A DNA stretch of 64,000 bases from Bacteroidota bacterium (GTDB lineage Bacteria; Bacteroidota; Ignavibacteria; Kapaibacteriales; UBA2268), in assembly GCA_029974985.1 (NCBI GenBank), contig JARKQC010000203.1, forward strand, positions 64,458 through 128,457, given 5' to 3'. The notes under the pieces are model-generated. The model was not told the origin of the DNA. It saw only the letters and a program-made list of their open reading frames with translations, and ran no database searches. Below, in pieces: positions 44,615 through 53,934 of the stretch (position 1 is the stretch's first letter; each line of letters starts with the position of its first letter). The position numbers and the translations under genes are program-made.

Positions 44615-46639
44615 TTGAAAAAAGTAATTTTCATTTTTTTAATATTTATTTTTAATTTAGATTGCATTAGCCAAACATTAGTTAATTTACGAGCTGAATT
44701 AAGTCCAGAATTATTTAAAGAATACGACACTTACATTCGTAAATATGCGCCTTCTGATAGTGCTTTCAATGTAATGCTAGCTTTATCAAATAAGCATTAC
44801 TCAAAATATAGAGCGGCAGTATCAGCATATATTTTTAATATGTATAAGCCCTTATTTCCGAATTATAATAGTATTTTTGAAAATCAAATACCCGTACTCG
44901 AACAAATAATGCTCACCCAGACAGCAAGCTATGATATGATACCAATCTATGAGGAATATATTAAAAAAAATGCTCCATCGGACAATGCTTATTTTGCAAT
45001 GCAAAGAATTGCTGATTTATATATACAAAGAAAAAACTGGGATTCTGCCGCAGTAGTTTATAAAATTTATAGTAAATTATTTCCACAGTCTCAAAAAAAA
45101 ATCCGAAAAACTATTGATTTGCTTTTAGAAGTTGAACAAAATCTTGTAATAACAAATTTGGGCAAAAATATAAATACAATTAATAACGAATGGGACCCAA
45201 CGCCTACAAACGACGGACGCTTTTTATATTTTACTGCCGACCATCGAAAAGGAGGATTTGGTGGCGCTGATATTTGGGTTTCTGAAAAAATAAATGGTGA
45301 ATGGCAGAAAGCAAAAAATATTGGAAAACCAATAAATAATTATTTCGATGAAACTATTGATAATGTTACAAGCGACGGAACGGGGCTATTATTATCTGGA
45401 AATTTTCAGGGTTCTTATGGAGAGTTTGATATTTATTATGCGGGTAAAACCGTTACTGGTTGGGATGATTTGCAACATTTTCCTAAACCTATAAATACTG
45501 AATATCACGATGAAGCCGCTTCAATTAGCGCTGATGGAAAAGCTATGTTTTTTACTTCGGATAGACCAGGGGGAATTGGTCCATTTGTTCCAATAAATAA
45601 GGAATTTTATGGTGGCTCAACAATGGGAAATATGGATATATATGTTGTTTTGCGAAATGGTAACGACTGGTCTGAGCCAATAAATCTTGGACCCGTGATA
45701 AATACACCTTATGCAGAACGCTCGCCATATCTTCATCCCGATGGAAAAACTCTATATTTTAGCTCGAATGGTCATTATGGATTAGGACGCCTCGATGTTT
45801 ATAAATCAGTTAGACTTAGCGATACTTCTTGGACAGAATGGTCTGAACCAATAAATCTTGGAAAAATAATAAATTCTGCCCAAGATGATTGGGGATATGT
45901 AATTGACCCAAACGGTGAAATTGCATATTTTGCTAAAGATGGTGATATAAACGGCTTTGGTAATTGGGATATTTATTCGATTTCTTTGCCCGATATTGCT
46001 AAACCACAAGCATTGGCAATTATTAAAGGGCAGATTAGAGATTCATTAGGACACGGATTGAGCTGCACAATTACTTGGGAAAATCTTGAAACAGGCGAAA
46101 TTGTAGGAAATTTAAATAGCGACCCACGCGATGGATTTTATATAATTACTTTGCCGCTCGGAAAAAATTATGGATATTTTGTCTCGAAAGCAGGCTATTA
46201 TTCTTCATCAAAAAATATTGATTTACGCTCAATTGATAAAAAAACAGAAATAATCGAAAATATTACTCTTGTATCCATTAAAGATATGAAAGAAAAAGGC
46301 TCTTCGGTCAGAATTAACAACATATTTTTTGATTTTGATAAATCTGATTTGAAAGAGGAATCGAAACCCGAATTAAATAGATTGATCGATTTTGTAAAAA
46401 AACTAAATGATTTTAATATTATTATCGAAGGTCATACAGATAATAGTGGAACCGAAGCACATAATAATACTCTTAGTTTAAATAGAGCAAAAGAAGTTGC
46501 TAAATATTTAATAAATAATGGTATTGATAAAAAAAGAATTATTACAAAAGCATTTGGTAGTCAAATGCAAATCGCAACAAATGATACAGAAGAAGGTAAA
46601 GCTCAAAATCGAAGAGTTGAAATAAGACTCACAAAATAA
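44615..46639 (+). CDS. PD40 propeller / OmpA-family outer-envelope protein (TTG start)
   Basis: The 674-residue protein probably starts at TTG 44615. That start gives a perfect signal peptide (MKKVIFIFLIFIFNLDCIS) and the next in-frame ATG is about 50 codons downstream. A helical TPR-like N-terminus (about 25-170) is followed by PD40/WD40-like propeller repeats (about 190-460, e.g. GRFLYFTADHRKGGFGGADIW and SADGKAMFFTSDRPGG). A carboxypeptidase-regulatory-like domain (about 465-545) precedes a complete OmpA domain (about 565-674, FFDFDKSDLKEES, IEGHTDNSG, LSLNRAKEVAKYL, NRRVEI). This is the layout of Bacteroidota OmpA/PorE-like proteins, in which the OmpA domain grips peptidoglycan. PorE is a T9SS-associated member of this layout, so a link to the T9SS is possible but unproven. 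Confidence 0.87.
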   Translation: MKKVIFIFLIFIFNLDCISQTLVNLRAELSPELFKEYDTYIRKYAPSDSAFNVMLALSNKHYSKYRAAVSAYIFNMYKPLFPNYNSIFENQIPVLEQIMLTQTASYDMIPIYEEYIKKNAPSDNAYFAMQRIADLYIQRKNWDSAAVVYKIYSKLFPQSQKKIRKTIDLLLEVEQNLVITNLGKNINTINNEWDPTPTNDGRFLYFTADHRKGGFGGADIWVSEKINGEWQKAKNIGKPINNYFDETIDNVTSDGTGLLLSGNFQGSYGEFDIYYAGKTVTGWDDLQHFPKPINTEYHDEAASISADGKAMFFTSDRPGGIGPFVPINKEFYGGSTMGNMDIYVVLRNGNDWSEPINLGPVINTPYAERSPYLHPDGKTLYFSSNGHYGLGRLDVYKSVRLSDTSWTEWSEPINLGKIINSAQDDWGYVIDPNGEIAYFAKDGDINGFGNWDIYSISLPDIAKPQALAIIKGQIRDSLGHGLSCTITWENLETGEIVGNLNSDPRDGFYIITLPLGKNYGYFVSKAGYYSSSKNIDLRSIDKKTEIIENITLVSIKDMKEKGSSVRINNIFFDFDKSDLKEESKPELNRLIDFVKKLNDFNIIIEGHTDNSGTEAHNNTLSLNRAKEVAKYLINNGIDKKRIITKAFGSQMQIATNDTEEGKAQNRRVEIRLTK

Positions 46640-46676
46640 TTTCAAATATTTTTATTAGAAATTTCGTTTATAATTT

Positions 46677-47303
46677 ATGTATAAAATCTTATTAATTAGT
46701 TTATTATTATTAGCTTATTCAAGCAAAACAAGCAATCAAAACGCTGAAAATAATATGGAAAATAAATCAAATCTTGAATATATTTTACTCGCTGGCGGTT
46801 GCTTTTGGTGTGTCGAAGCAGTATTTCAAAATTTAAATGGTGTAGAAAGTGTCGAATCTGGCTATTGTGGAGGAAATACTCCAAATCCAAGCTATGAAGA
46901 AGTTTGCTCGGGCGAGACGGGTTACGCCGAAGCTGTAAAAATAGGTTTTAATCCCGAAATAATTTCTTTAAGTGATATATTAGAAGTATTTTTTGCTACA
47001 CACGACCCCACGACTCTCAATCGTCAAGGTGCGGATATTGGTACTCAATACCGTTCTGAAATATTTTATTATAATGAAAATCAAGAGAAAATTATTAAAA
47101 ATTATATTGAATTTCTTGAAAAAGAAAAAGTGTTTGATGATAAAATTGTTACTAAAATCACTTCACAAAGTAAATTTTATAAAGCAGAAAATTATCATCA
47201 AAATTATTATAATAATAATAAATTTCAAGGATATTGCAGAATGGTTATTAATCCAAAACTTGAAAAATTAAAAAGTAAGTTTAGTGATAAAATAAAAAAA
47301 TAA
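46677..47303 (+). CDS. msrA: Peptide methionine-S-oxide reductase MsrA, probably exported
   Basis: The 208-residue protein has an N-terminal hydrophobic signal (about 1-15) and a polar linker. The MsrA domain follows: GGCFWCVEAVF (catalytic Cys near 41), VESGYCGG, ATHDPTTLNRQGADIGTQYRS and a C-terminal GYCRM that can supply the resolving Cys. It reduces methionine-S-sulfoxide in proteins. The leader suggests periplasmic action; it lacks a lipobox Cys. It follows the PD40-OmpA gene by 37 bp. Confidence 0.92.
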   Translation: MYKILLISLLLLAYSSKTSNQNAENNMENKSNLEYILLAGGCFWCVEAVFQNLNGVESVESGYCGGNTPNPSYEEVCSGETGYAEAVKIGFNPEIISLSDILEVFFATHDPTTLNRQGADIGTQYRSEIFYYNENQEKIIKNYIEFLEKEKVFDDKIVTKITSQSKFYKAENYHQNYYNNNKFQGYCRMVINPKLEKLKSKFSDKIKK

Positions 47304-47420
47304 ATTTTTATAATATAGTATGATATGAATTCTTGCTTATTAAGGAAAATATACAAAATCCTACAAGAATGCATATCTTGCTGAAAATCCAAGATATTAC
47401 GCTAATTGTATTTAATATTT

Positions 47421-48143
47421 TCAAATGAATAACTTAAATTTGAATATATATTGAGATAATTTATTTATAATTGAATAATTATACCAATTAGAAGAATTGA
47501 TTTTTGGATTATTATCGAAAAAATTGATAACTAAAATTGTAAAAAAGACACCAATTATCGAACCAGCAAAAACATCATAAGAAAAATGCTGAGCAAGATA
47601 AATTCTCGAAATTGCAACCAACATAGCACAAAATAAGAAAATGATACCAATTTTTTTATTTTTTGTAATTATAGCAAGAAATAAAAAGAATGCAAAACCT
47701 GAAGTAGAATGCCACGATGGAAAACTATACCACGAATTTATATGATAATTATCAATAAATCTAACTAAATTTGTACCTTCAAAATATATTTTTGGACGCG
47801 GCATATTATAAAATAGCTTTATTAGCTGCACAACAGCACCAGCAATTATGTAAGAACTAATCCCAATTATTAGATATTTTATTCTAAAAAGCCCTAATGT
47901 AAGAATAAATATAACGAAATATCCATTTTCTTCAAGTAAAGAAAAAAATATAAAAAAATTATCTATATCGGAATTACGCCATTGATTAAAAAAGATTATT
48001 TCATCACCTTTATTAATACTTAGTATTATTATACAAGCCGTAATAAAGAGAATTCCATAGAAAGAAAAGAAATAAGGATTTTCTATTATTCTACTCATTA
48101 TGGAATATTGTTTTGAGTTATGATTTTTTTTCATTTTTTTCAT
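47421..48143 (-). CDS. PAP2 family membrane phosphatase
   Basis: The 240-residue membrane protein has all three PAP2 motifs: KLFYNMPRP (KxxxxxxRP, near residue 108), PSWHS (near 142) and SRIYLAQHFSYD (near 184, catalytic-type His). About five or six hydrophobic segments match lipid-phosphate phosphatases such as undecaprenyl-diphosphate or phosphatidylglycerophosphate phosphatases. The ATG at 48143 overlaps the J-domain gene by 26 bp; a second ATG at 48134 is equally possible. Confidence 0.85.
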   Translation of the reverse strand: MKKMKKNHNSKQYSIMSRIIENPYFFSFYGILFITACIIILSINKGDEIIFFNQWRNSDIDNFFIFFSLLEENGYFVIFILTLGLFRIKYLIIGISSYIIAGAVVQLIKLFYNMPRPKIYFEGTNLVRFIDNYHINSWYSFPSWHSTSGFAFFLFLAIITKNKKIGIIFLFCAMLVAISRIYLAQHFSYDVFAGSIIGVFFTILVINFFDNNPKINSSNWYNYSIINKLSQYIFKFKLFI

Positions 48144-48378
48144 TGATTAGTAAAATATTATTATTTTCAAGTTCGATATTATATTTAAGCCGATTATCGA
48201 GATTTCCAAGTGTTTTATATGCTTCATTAATTAGAATAAATTTATTCAAATTTACTTTCGAACCATCAGAAATATCAGGATGATACTTACGAGCAAGGCG
48301 ATAATATGCTTTTTTTATATCCTCACTTGACGCTGTACGAGATATTCCTAATAATTTATAATAATCAACAATTATCAT
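48118..48378 (-). CDS. Stand-alone J-domain (DnaJ-like) protein
   Basis: The 86-residue protein is essentially a single J-domain (about 4-68): DYYKLLGISRTASSEDIKKAYYRLARKYHPD with the essential HPD tripeptide near 34-36. A short Asn/Lys-rich tail follows. No Gly/Phe region, zinc finger or substrate domain is present. J-domains stimulate a DnaK ATPase; a specialised adaptor role is possible. It precedes and overlaps the PAP2 gene, so the two are coupled. Confidence 0.88.
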   Translation of the reverse strand: MIIVDYYKLLGISRTASSEDIKKAYYRLARKYHPDISDGSKVNLNKFILINEAYKTLGNLDNRLKYNIELENNNILLINEKNEKKS

Positions 48379-48616
48379 ATCAAATAAACGAAAAGTATTT
48401 TTTAGACAAATTAAAATTCATTAAATATTATTTAGATACAAAAATAATAAGTTTATTTTTATCAATCAAAAAAGAATTTTTGAACTTATTATTCGTTTTA
48501 ATTCATATTATAAGAATAATATTAATATTTTTTTGAATATAATAATTATTATAATTTATTTTTTTGAATTTTAAAAAAAATTTAGATTTCTGAATCATTT
48601 TAAATGAAAACAATTT

Positions 48617-49888
48617 ATGAAAATTTTTATCATAAAAATTAGGTTTTTTTTCTTATTTTTTTTGACAACAAGCTCGATAACTTATTCTCAAAAATTATTA
48701 ATACCAATGGATTTATCCCAAACTGACCATTTGAAGGCTTATGGTATAACATATTGGTTTTTGAGTAATGGTGGAAATGCTGATTGGCTTTTAAATTATA
48801 GAGGCGGCTCGTTTTTATTCGATTATTCTGATAATCTTGCAACAGAATGTAGAATTCGCGGTGTTAGTTTTGAAAGTATTACTTCCAGTAGCGGCGCTTC
48901 GATTCTCGAAGAAGTAAAAAAGGATGGCGTAAATATGGATGCCATTAGGCTCGAAAAAGCTCCTAAAATTGCTGTTTACGTACCGCCCGGTGTTCAGCCT
49001 TGGGACGACGCAGTACGTATGGCACTCGAATATGCAGAGATAAAATACGATATAGTATGGGACGAAGAAGTGATGAATGATAAATTAAAAGAATATGATT
49101 GGCTTCATCTTCATCACGAAGATTTTACAGGGCAACACGGCAAATTTTGGGTTAGTTATCGAAACGCTCCTTGGTATATTCAACAAGTTGCACTATGCGA
49201 GAGCATGGCAAAAAAACTTGGTTTCGCAGATGTTTGCCAGCTAAAAAAAGCTGTTGCTGAAAAGATCAAATCTTATGTTGCTTCGGGTGGTTTTATTTTT
49301 GCAATGTGCACGGCAACAGATTCTTTTGATGTAGCACTTGCGGCAACAAATATTGATATTTGTGATGTGATGTTTGACGGCACTACCGCTGACCCAAGTG
49401 CAAATGATAAATTAGATTTTAGCAAAACATTAGCTTTTGAAAATTTTAAACTAATAATGGATCCAACAGAAGTTGAATTTTCTACAATAGACGTTGGGGC
49501 ACAAAATATTAATAATCCAGATGCTGATTATTTCACTTTGTTTGACTTTTCAGCTAAATACGATCCTGTACCAACTATGCTAACTCAAGACCATGTCAAT
49601 GTAATTCACGGATTTTTAGGGCAAACAACTGCATTCGACAAACAATATATAAAAAATTCTGTTACAATACTTGCCATCAAAGATGGTACATCGGAAGTAA
49701 AATATCTGCACGGTAATGTTGGACGAGGCACTTTTACTTGGTACGGAGGACACGACCCCGAAGATTATGTTCATAGAATTGGCGATCCACCAACGGATTT
49801 AAGTTTGTTTAAAAATTCACCGGGTTATAGGCTCATATTAAATAATGTTTTATTTCCAGCGGCAAAGAAAAAAAAGCAAAAAACATAA
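48617..49888 (+). CDS. Conserved exported protein of the family often labelled 'asparagine synthetase B' in Bacteroidota
   Basis: The 423-residue protein has a signal peptide (about 1-24, ...SSITYSQ). Notable conserved-looking blocks are LLIPMDLSQTDHLKAYGI, WLLNYRGGSF, WDDAVRMALEYAEI, DWLHLHHEDFTGQHGKFW, FAMCTATDSFD, TFTWYGGHDPEDY and a terminal LFPAAKKKKQKT. I recall close homologues in Flavobacteria with the same blocks including the Lys-rich end. The overall pattern suggests a glutamine-amidotransferase-like (ThuA-type) fold, but no asparagine synthetase domain is visible, so that label is probably wrong. The function is unknown. It heads a plus-strand series of exported-protein genes. Confidence 0.7.
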   Translation: MKIFIIKIRFFFLFFLTTSSITYSQKLLIPMDLSQTDHLKAYGITYWFLSNGGNADWLLNYRGGSFLFDYSDNLATECRIRGVSFESITSSSGASILEEVKKDGVNMDAIRLEKAPKIAVYVPPGVQPWDDAVRMALEYAEIKYDIVWDEEVMNDKLKEYDWLHLHHEDFTGQHGKFWVSYRNAPWYIQQVALCESMAKKLGFADVCQLKKAVAEKIKSYVASGGFIFAMCTATDSFDVALAATNIDICDVMFDGTTADPSANDKLDFSKTLAFENFKLIMDPTEVEFSTIDVGAQNINNPDADYFTLFDFSAKYDPVPTMLTQDHVNVIHGFLGQTTAFDKQYIKNSVTILAIKDGTSEVKYLHGNVGRGTFTWYGGHDPEDYVHRIGDPPTDLSLFKNSPGYRLILNNVLFPAAKKKKQKT

Positions 49889-49912
49889 TTTAGGCACGAT
49901 TTTTTATAATAA

Positions 49913-49944
49913 TTCGATTATAGAATCAAATATACTTATTTTTG
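49913..49944 (+). promoter_or_regulatory. Bacteroidota-type promoter upstream of the 49980 gene
   Basis: TTCG (49913-49916, near TTTG), 20 nt spacer, TATTTTTG (49937-49944). Initiation near 49951 would leave a leader of about 29 nt before the ATG at 49980. Confidence 0.5.
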
Positions 49945-49979
49945 TAAATAATAAATATAAAAATTAATTAATAAATAAA

Positions 49980-50807
49980 ATGAAAATCCTAAAATATACT
50001 TTAATATATTTACTTATGGCGATTAGTCTATCGCTTATATCCTACTCGCAGGATATAGAAATTACTATTAACGACACTACAATTCAGCGCGGTGGCTCAA
50101 ATCGGATACCAATATATTTTCAGTCTAAATCGGGATTAACGGGGGATATTGAGTTTGTTTTCAACTACAATGCTTATGTAATTGATATAAAAGATACAAG
50201 TTTGACGGTACCAACTAACCCTTTCATTGATGAAGTAAGAATATTTAATGATTTATCTGATATCTCAAATTCGAAACTAATAATTAAAGCAAAATTTGCT
50301 TCCTTAGCGTTAGCAGGTGGTGGATTTTATTTAGTGGTAGAAGGGCTCGCGGGTGCTGATACTCTTACTCAACTCACACCCATAAGTGTTATTTTAGATG
50401 GCAATAGAATAGAAGATACTAAGTTCAATTCTGCTACAATTATTGTTCGTAGTTCTTCCGTAGTACCCGGTATTACTGAGGGTTTAGGTTTAAATCGCCC
50501 CAATCCATTTTCGGATTATACAAGTTTTAATATTGGCTTGAATAAAGAATCAACAATTCATTTTTCAATATTTAGTTTAGGCGGTAGAAAAGTACTCGAC
50601 CAAGATAATTTGCTCGAAGCGTTTAGAATTTCACTTATAAATGAAAGCGGTGAAAATATTACAAATTTTAATACGAATAAAATTCCAAGAGGAAATTATA
50701 AATTAACTATACAGCCCTATTCTTGGATGTTATCTGCGGGTGCTTATGCGATAATATTAACAACAGAATCAGGCGCGTATAAAACTAATTTTATGTATAT
50801 TAAATAA
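49980..50807 (+). CDS. Secreted cohesin-like protein with T9SS-type sorting domain
   Basis: The 275-residue protein has a signal peptide (about 1-24). An immunoglobulin/cohesin-like domain (about 25-155) has alternating beta strands such as IEFVFNYNAYVIDIKD. The C-terminal domain (about 168-275) has the T9SS sorting signature (LNRPNPFSDYTSFNIG, then IHFSIFSLGGRKV and a final AGAYAIILTTESGAYKTNFMYIK-like end), with an insertion of about 25 residues relative to ordinary type A domains. It is likely secreted and anchored. It is followed 10 bp later by the IgGFc-binding/barrel protein, suggesting they work together. Confidence 0.72.
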   Translation: MKILKYTLIYLLMAISLSLISYSQDIEITINDTTIQRGGSNRIPIYFQSKSGLTGDIEFVFNYNAYVIDIKDTSLTVPTNPFIDEVRIFNDLSDISNSKLIIKAKFASLALAGGGFYLVVEGLAGADTLTQLTPISVILDGNRIEDTKFNSATIIVRSSSVVPGITEGLGLNRPNPFSDYTSFNIGLNKESTIHFSIFSLGGRKVLDQDNLLEAFRISLINESGENITNFNTNKIPRGNYKLTIQPYSWMLSAGAYAIILTTESGAYKTNFMYIK

Positions 50808-50817
50808 GATACGAACA

Positions 50818-53226
50818 TTGAAAATCAATTTTAAAATATTAATAATATTGTTTTTTATTCTTGTGCAGTCCAATGTTTTATTTTCACAAGAAGCATTAGA
50901 AGAAAATTTAGAATTAAAATTAAAACAACCCGTCGGAAACGAGTTTTGGCTTTGTTTTATGATGAATTTTCGCGATGACCCATCGAGTCCGAAAAATGCA
51001 CTAATTCTCGAATTGTTCATTACGGGCGATAACGATGCTAATGTTGTAATCGAATGCCCCGCAATAAAATATAGGCAAACTTTATTTGTTCCGGGTGGCA
51101 CAGTTCGTAGCATTTTATTAACTGATAAAGTAATGATTAGAAGTTTTGAGGTTGTCGAAAAAGGTTTAGCCGTTAAGGTTAGTTCCGATAGTCCCGTATC
51201 GGTTTATGGACTTAATAGACGTTATCAAACCACAGATACTTATTTAGGTCTGCCTATAACTGTTTTAGGGACAGAATATCGCTCTATTACTTATCACGTT
51301 GCCGAAGATTTGTCTCCTTTATATGCGATAGTTGCAACAGAAGATAATACTATTGTTACAATTACTCCGAAAGCTCTTACTCAAAAAGGTAAGCCCAGAA
51401 ATGTACCTTTTGATATTACTTTAAATCAAGGCGATGTATATCAAGTTCGTTCTGAAACAAATAGGGCGCAGTTGCGTGAATTAAATATCAATGAACGCGA
51501 AATTGATATGACTGGTTCTTTAATCAAAGCTAATAAAAAAATTGCTGTATTTAGTGGGCACGAATGTACTTACGTTCCCGCCGGACCACCGAGAATAAAA
51601 GCGTGTAATCATATTGTTGAGCAATTGCCACCGGTTAGCTCTTGGGGAAAACATTTTTATATTGGTAAATTAAAAGGTAGGTCAAATTACACTTATCGAG
51701 TTATGGCTCACTATGATGATACTAAAGTATTCGAAAATTCAAAATTAATCTCAACATTAAAAGCGGGATATTTTCTCGAAAAAAATATTAATGAAGACGT
51801 TCAAATAACTGCCGATAAGCCTGTATTAGTAGCTCAATATTCTCAGGGATATGAAAATGGCGATGCGATTGGCGACCCGATGATGCTTTTAATTAGCCCT
51901 ACTCAGCAATTTTTAAAGCAATATAGATTTGCTACCCCTGTAAACGGCAGTTGGAATCATTATATAAACGTCGTTGTACCTACCCGTGCTATAAATTCAT
52001 TAGAATTAAATGGACGAAGAATAGACCCAAAACAATTTTTCCCATTAGGTATAAGTAGATATTCTATTGCTTATTTACAAGTGCCATTTGGCACACATTT
52101 TATTCGTGCTAACGAGCCATTTGGAATGTATTCTTATGGTTTTGGATTTGGCGAAGTTGATGCTTATGATGCCTATGGAAATATGGGTGGGCAATCTTTT
52201 ATGGAATATGTTCCTCTTAGCGATACCGAGCCGCCAACAGCTGAAATAAAAACAGAAAATAATAAGCAATATATCATTTTAAGAGATGACAGACCAGACG
52301 ACCTTGGATTAAGATCATTTTCAATAGCCGATAGTATAGGAATTAAAATAATACAATCTAACATTACAGAAGGCGCACCACAACATTCTATTGAAATTAA
52401 TCCAACAAATTATAATGTTCCCGGACAATTACATTTCTTTGTAAAAGATATTGCTAATAATAGTGCTGAATATACACTATGTTATACATATAACAAATCT
52501 AATAATTCGCTTGATTTTATGCTTTCAACGGGTTATAATAAAAAATGTATTCCAGAACCCGGTTTTATCGTTGGAGCTTATGGAAAATATTCTGCTACTT
52601 TTCATAGTGCTGATTTTTCGAATACGGGAAATTTAGAAATTCCCGGAAAATTTACATCTGCAACGGGTTCGGGAGGCTTAGGCGGGCTTTATATTTCTAA
52701 ACGATTCAAAAATAATATTTATTTTTCAGCGCACTTAGCACTTGAAAATTATGGAGGCGTTTTAGCCGCACCAGATAGCATCTTATCTAATAGACGAGAT
52801 CCTTTATCCGGTGAACTAACACAATTTCAAGAAACTCATTATATTGAATTAAAAAATAATTATTTAGTTTTATCTCCAACTATTGAATATTATTTGAATG
52901 CCTATTTATATGCAAATTTAGGGCTTAATATATCTTTTAATCTAAATAATTCCATAGAAGTTAGAAAAAGAATTACTATCCCAGATAATTATGTATATGC
53001 AAATGGAGATAAAGAGATTATTTTAGATAACTATAATGAATTAACTTCACTTAGAAGTTTAAGATTGGGATTATTCGGTGGTTTAGGAGCTTCTTTACCA
53101 ATAATTGATAAATTATCATTGCTTCTCGAAGGTAATTATAATTACTATCCATTTAGTATCATTGATGATAGTGATTGGAAAATAGATAATTTATCATTTC
53201 TCATTGGATTAAAATACCAATTATAA
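50818..53226 (+). CDS. IgGFc-binding-domain protein fused to an outer-membrane beta-barrel (TTG start)
   Basis: The 802-residue protein probably starts at TTG 50818, with a signal peptide directly (MKINFKILIILFFILVQS). The N-terminal ~480 residues match the IgGFc-binding protein N-terminal domain (NEFWLCFMMNF, VSVYGLNRRYQTTD, IAVFSGHECTYVP, HIVEQLPPVSSWGKHF). A Pro/Glu-rich junction and an immunoglobulin-like segment follow. The last ~210 residues alternate like an outer-membrane beta-barrel and end in an aromatic/hydrophobic strand (LIGLKYQL). The name of the domain comes from a human protein and does not imply antibody binding here. Its partner is probably the secreted protein encoded just upstream. 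Confidence 0.75.
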   Translation: MKINFKILIILFFILVQSNVLFSQEALEENLELKLKQPVGNEFWLCFMMNFRDDPSSPKNALILELFITGDNDANVVIECPAIKYRQTLFVPGGTVRSILLTDKVMIRSFEVVEKGLAVKVSSDSPVSVYGLNRRYQTTDTYLGLPITVLGTEYRSITYHVAEDLSPLYAIVATEDNTIVTITPKALTQKGKPRNVPFDITLNQGDVYQVRSETNRAQLRELNINEREIDMTGSLIKANKKIAVFSGHECTYVPAGPPRIKACNHIVEQLPPVSSWGKHFYIGKLKGRSNYTYRVMAHYDDTKVFENSKLISTLKAGYFLEKNINEDVQITADKPVLVAQYSQGYENGDAIGDPMMLLISPTQQFLKQYRFATPVNGSWNHYINVVVPTRAINSLELNGRRIDPKQFFPLGISRYSIAYLQVPFGTHFIRANEPFGMYSYGFGFGEVDAYDAYGNMGGQSFMEYVPLSDTEPPTAEIKTENNKQYIILRDDRPDDLGLRSFSIADSIGIKIIQSNITEGAPQHSIEINPTNYNVPGQLHFFVKDIANNSAEYTLCYTYNKSNNSLDFMLSTGYNKKCIPEPGFIVGAYGKYSATFHSADFSNTGNLEIPGKFTSATGSGGLGGLYISKRFKNNIYFSAHLALENYGGVLAAPDSILSNRRDPLSGELTQFQETHYIELKNNYLVLSPTIEYYLNAYLYANLGLNISFNLNNSIEVRKRITIPDNYVYANGDKEIILDNYNELTSLRSLRLGLFGGLGASLPIIDKLSLLLEGNYNYYPFSIIDDSDWKIDNLSFLIGLKYQL

Positions 53227-53243
53227 TGGACTCGTGAGTTAAA

Positions 53244-53915
53244 ATGGCAACTTTTCAACGCTCAATAGCTGTTTTAAAAAAAGAAGTTTTAAGCGAGTTC
53301 CGCACTCGCTATGCTATTTCTGCAGTTTTACTATTTGTTTTAACAACAATTACAATGATAGTATTCTCTACTGCTGGCGATAATATTAGCCCAACAGTTG
53401 CCGCAGGGATACTTTGGATTGTAATGTTTTTTGCCGCAATGACGGGTTTGTCGAAAACATTTGTAAGCGAAGAAGAGCGTAATACATCACTTTATTTAAA
53501 GCTTATATCAAACTCATCGGCAATATATTTTGGAAAACTTGGATTTAATATTATTCTAAGTATATCGCTTAATATCGTAGCAGTATTATTATTTTTTATG
53601 TTTATGGGAAATATCGAAGTAAGAAGTATAGATATTTTTTTTCTATCTATTTTTCTTGGTAGTATTGCAATAGCGGCTTCTACGACAATAATTTCTGCTC
53701 TCATTGCAAAAGCAAACTCTAAAAATGCACTTTTCCCCGTACTATCTTTTCCTATAATGCTACCTGTGATAATATTAGGGATTCAAACGACGATTGCCTC
53801 ATTTGATGGAACAATTTTTGAAAAAGTTCGCGGTGATTTTCAAATGTTATTTGCTTATTCAGGGCTTATGTGCTTAGCTTCGTATTATTTATTTGATTTT
53901 GTATGGAAAGAATAA
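53244..53915 (+). CDS. ccmB: CcmB-like heme exporter membrane subunit
   Basis: The 223-residue protein has about six membrane helices. The CcmB pattern includes KKEVLSEFRTRYAI at the N-terminus, FVSEEERNTSLYLKLI near residue 73 and FPIMLPVIILGIQ near 167. CcmB is the permease of the CcmAB complex needed for cytochrome c maturation. The ATPase subunit CcmA is not adjacent, and none of the other ccm genes are seen, so a separate ABC-permease role is possible. It starts 17 bp after the IgGFc-binding gene and precedes cysS by 19 bp. Confidence 0.85.
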   Translation: MATFQRSIAVLKKEVLSEFRTRYAISAVLLFVLTTITMIVFSTAGDNISPTVAAGILWIVMFFAAMTGLSKTFVSEEERNTSLYLKLISNSSAIYFGKLGFNIILSISLNIVAVLLFFMFMGNIEVRSIDIFFLSIFLGSIAIAASTTIISALIAKANSKNALFPVLSFPIMLPVIILGIQTTIASFDGTIFEKVRGDFQMLFAYSGLMCLASYYLFDFVWKE

Positions 53916-53934
53916 ACATAAATTAGGATAAAAA

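Noticed and set aside
47421-48378. A J-domain/PAP2 fusion by frameshift at the A8 run in their 26 bp overlap (48124-48131).
   Set aside because: The PAP2 gene has two good ATG starts in the overlap and all three motifs, and the J-domain protein is complete. Simple translational coupling explains it, unlike coaB, which has no start.
48379-48616. A short plus-strand open frame across the divergent gap before 48617.
   Set aside because: It overlaps the J-domain gene in antisense, has low-complexity Ile/Leu/Phe content typical of AT-rich chance frames, and shows no domain.
48617-49888. Annotation as an asparagine synthetase.
   Set aside because: No glutaminase Cys at the N-terminus of the mature protein and no ATP-binding SGGLDS motif; the protein carries an export signal.
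50818-53226. Antibody-binding function from the IgGFc-binding domain name.
   Set aside because: The name derives from a mammalian mucin-like protein; nothing in this bacterial sequence supports immunoglobulin binding.
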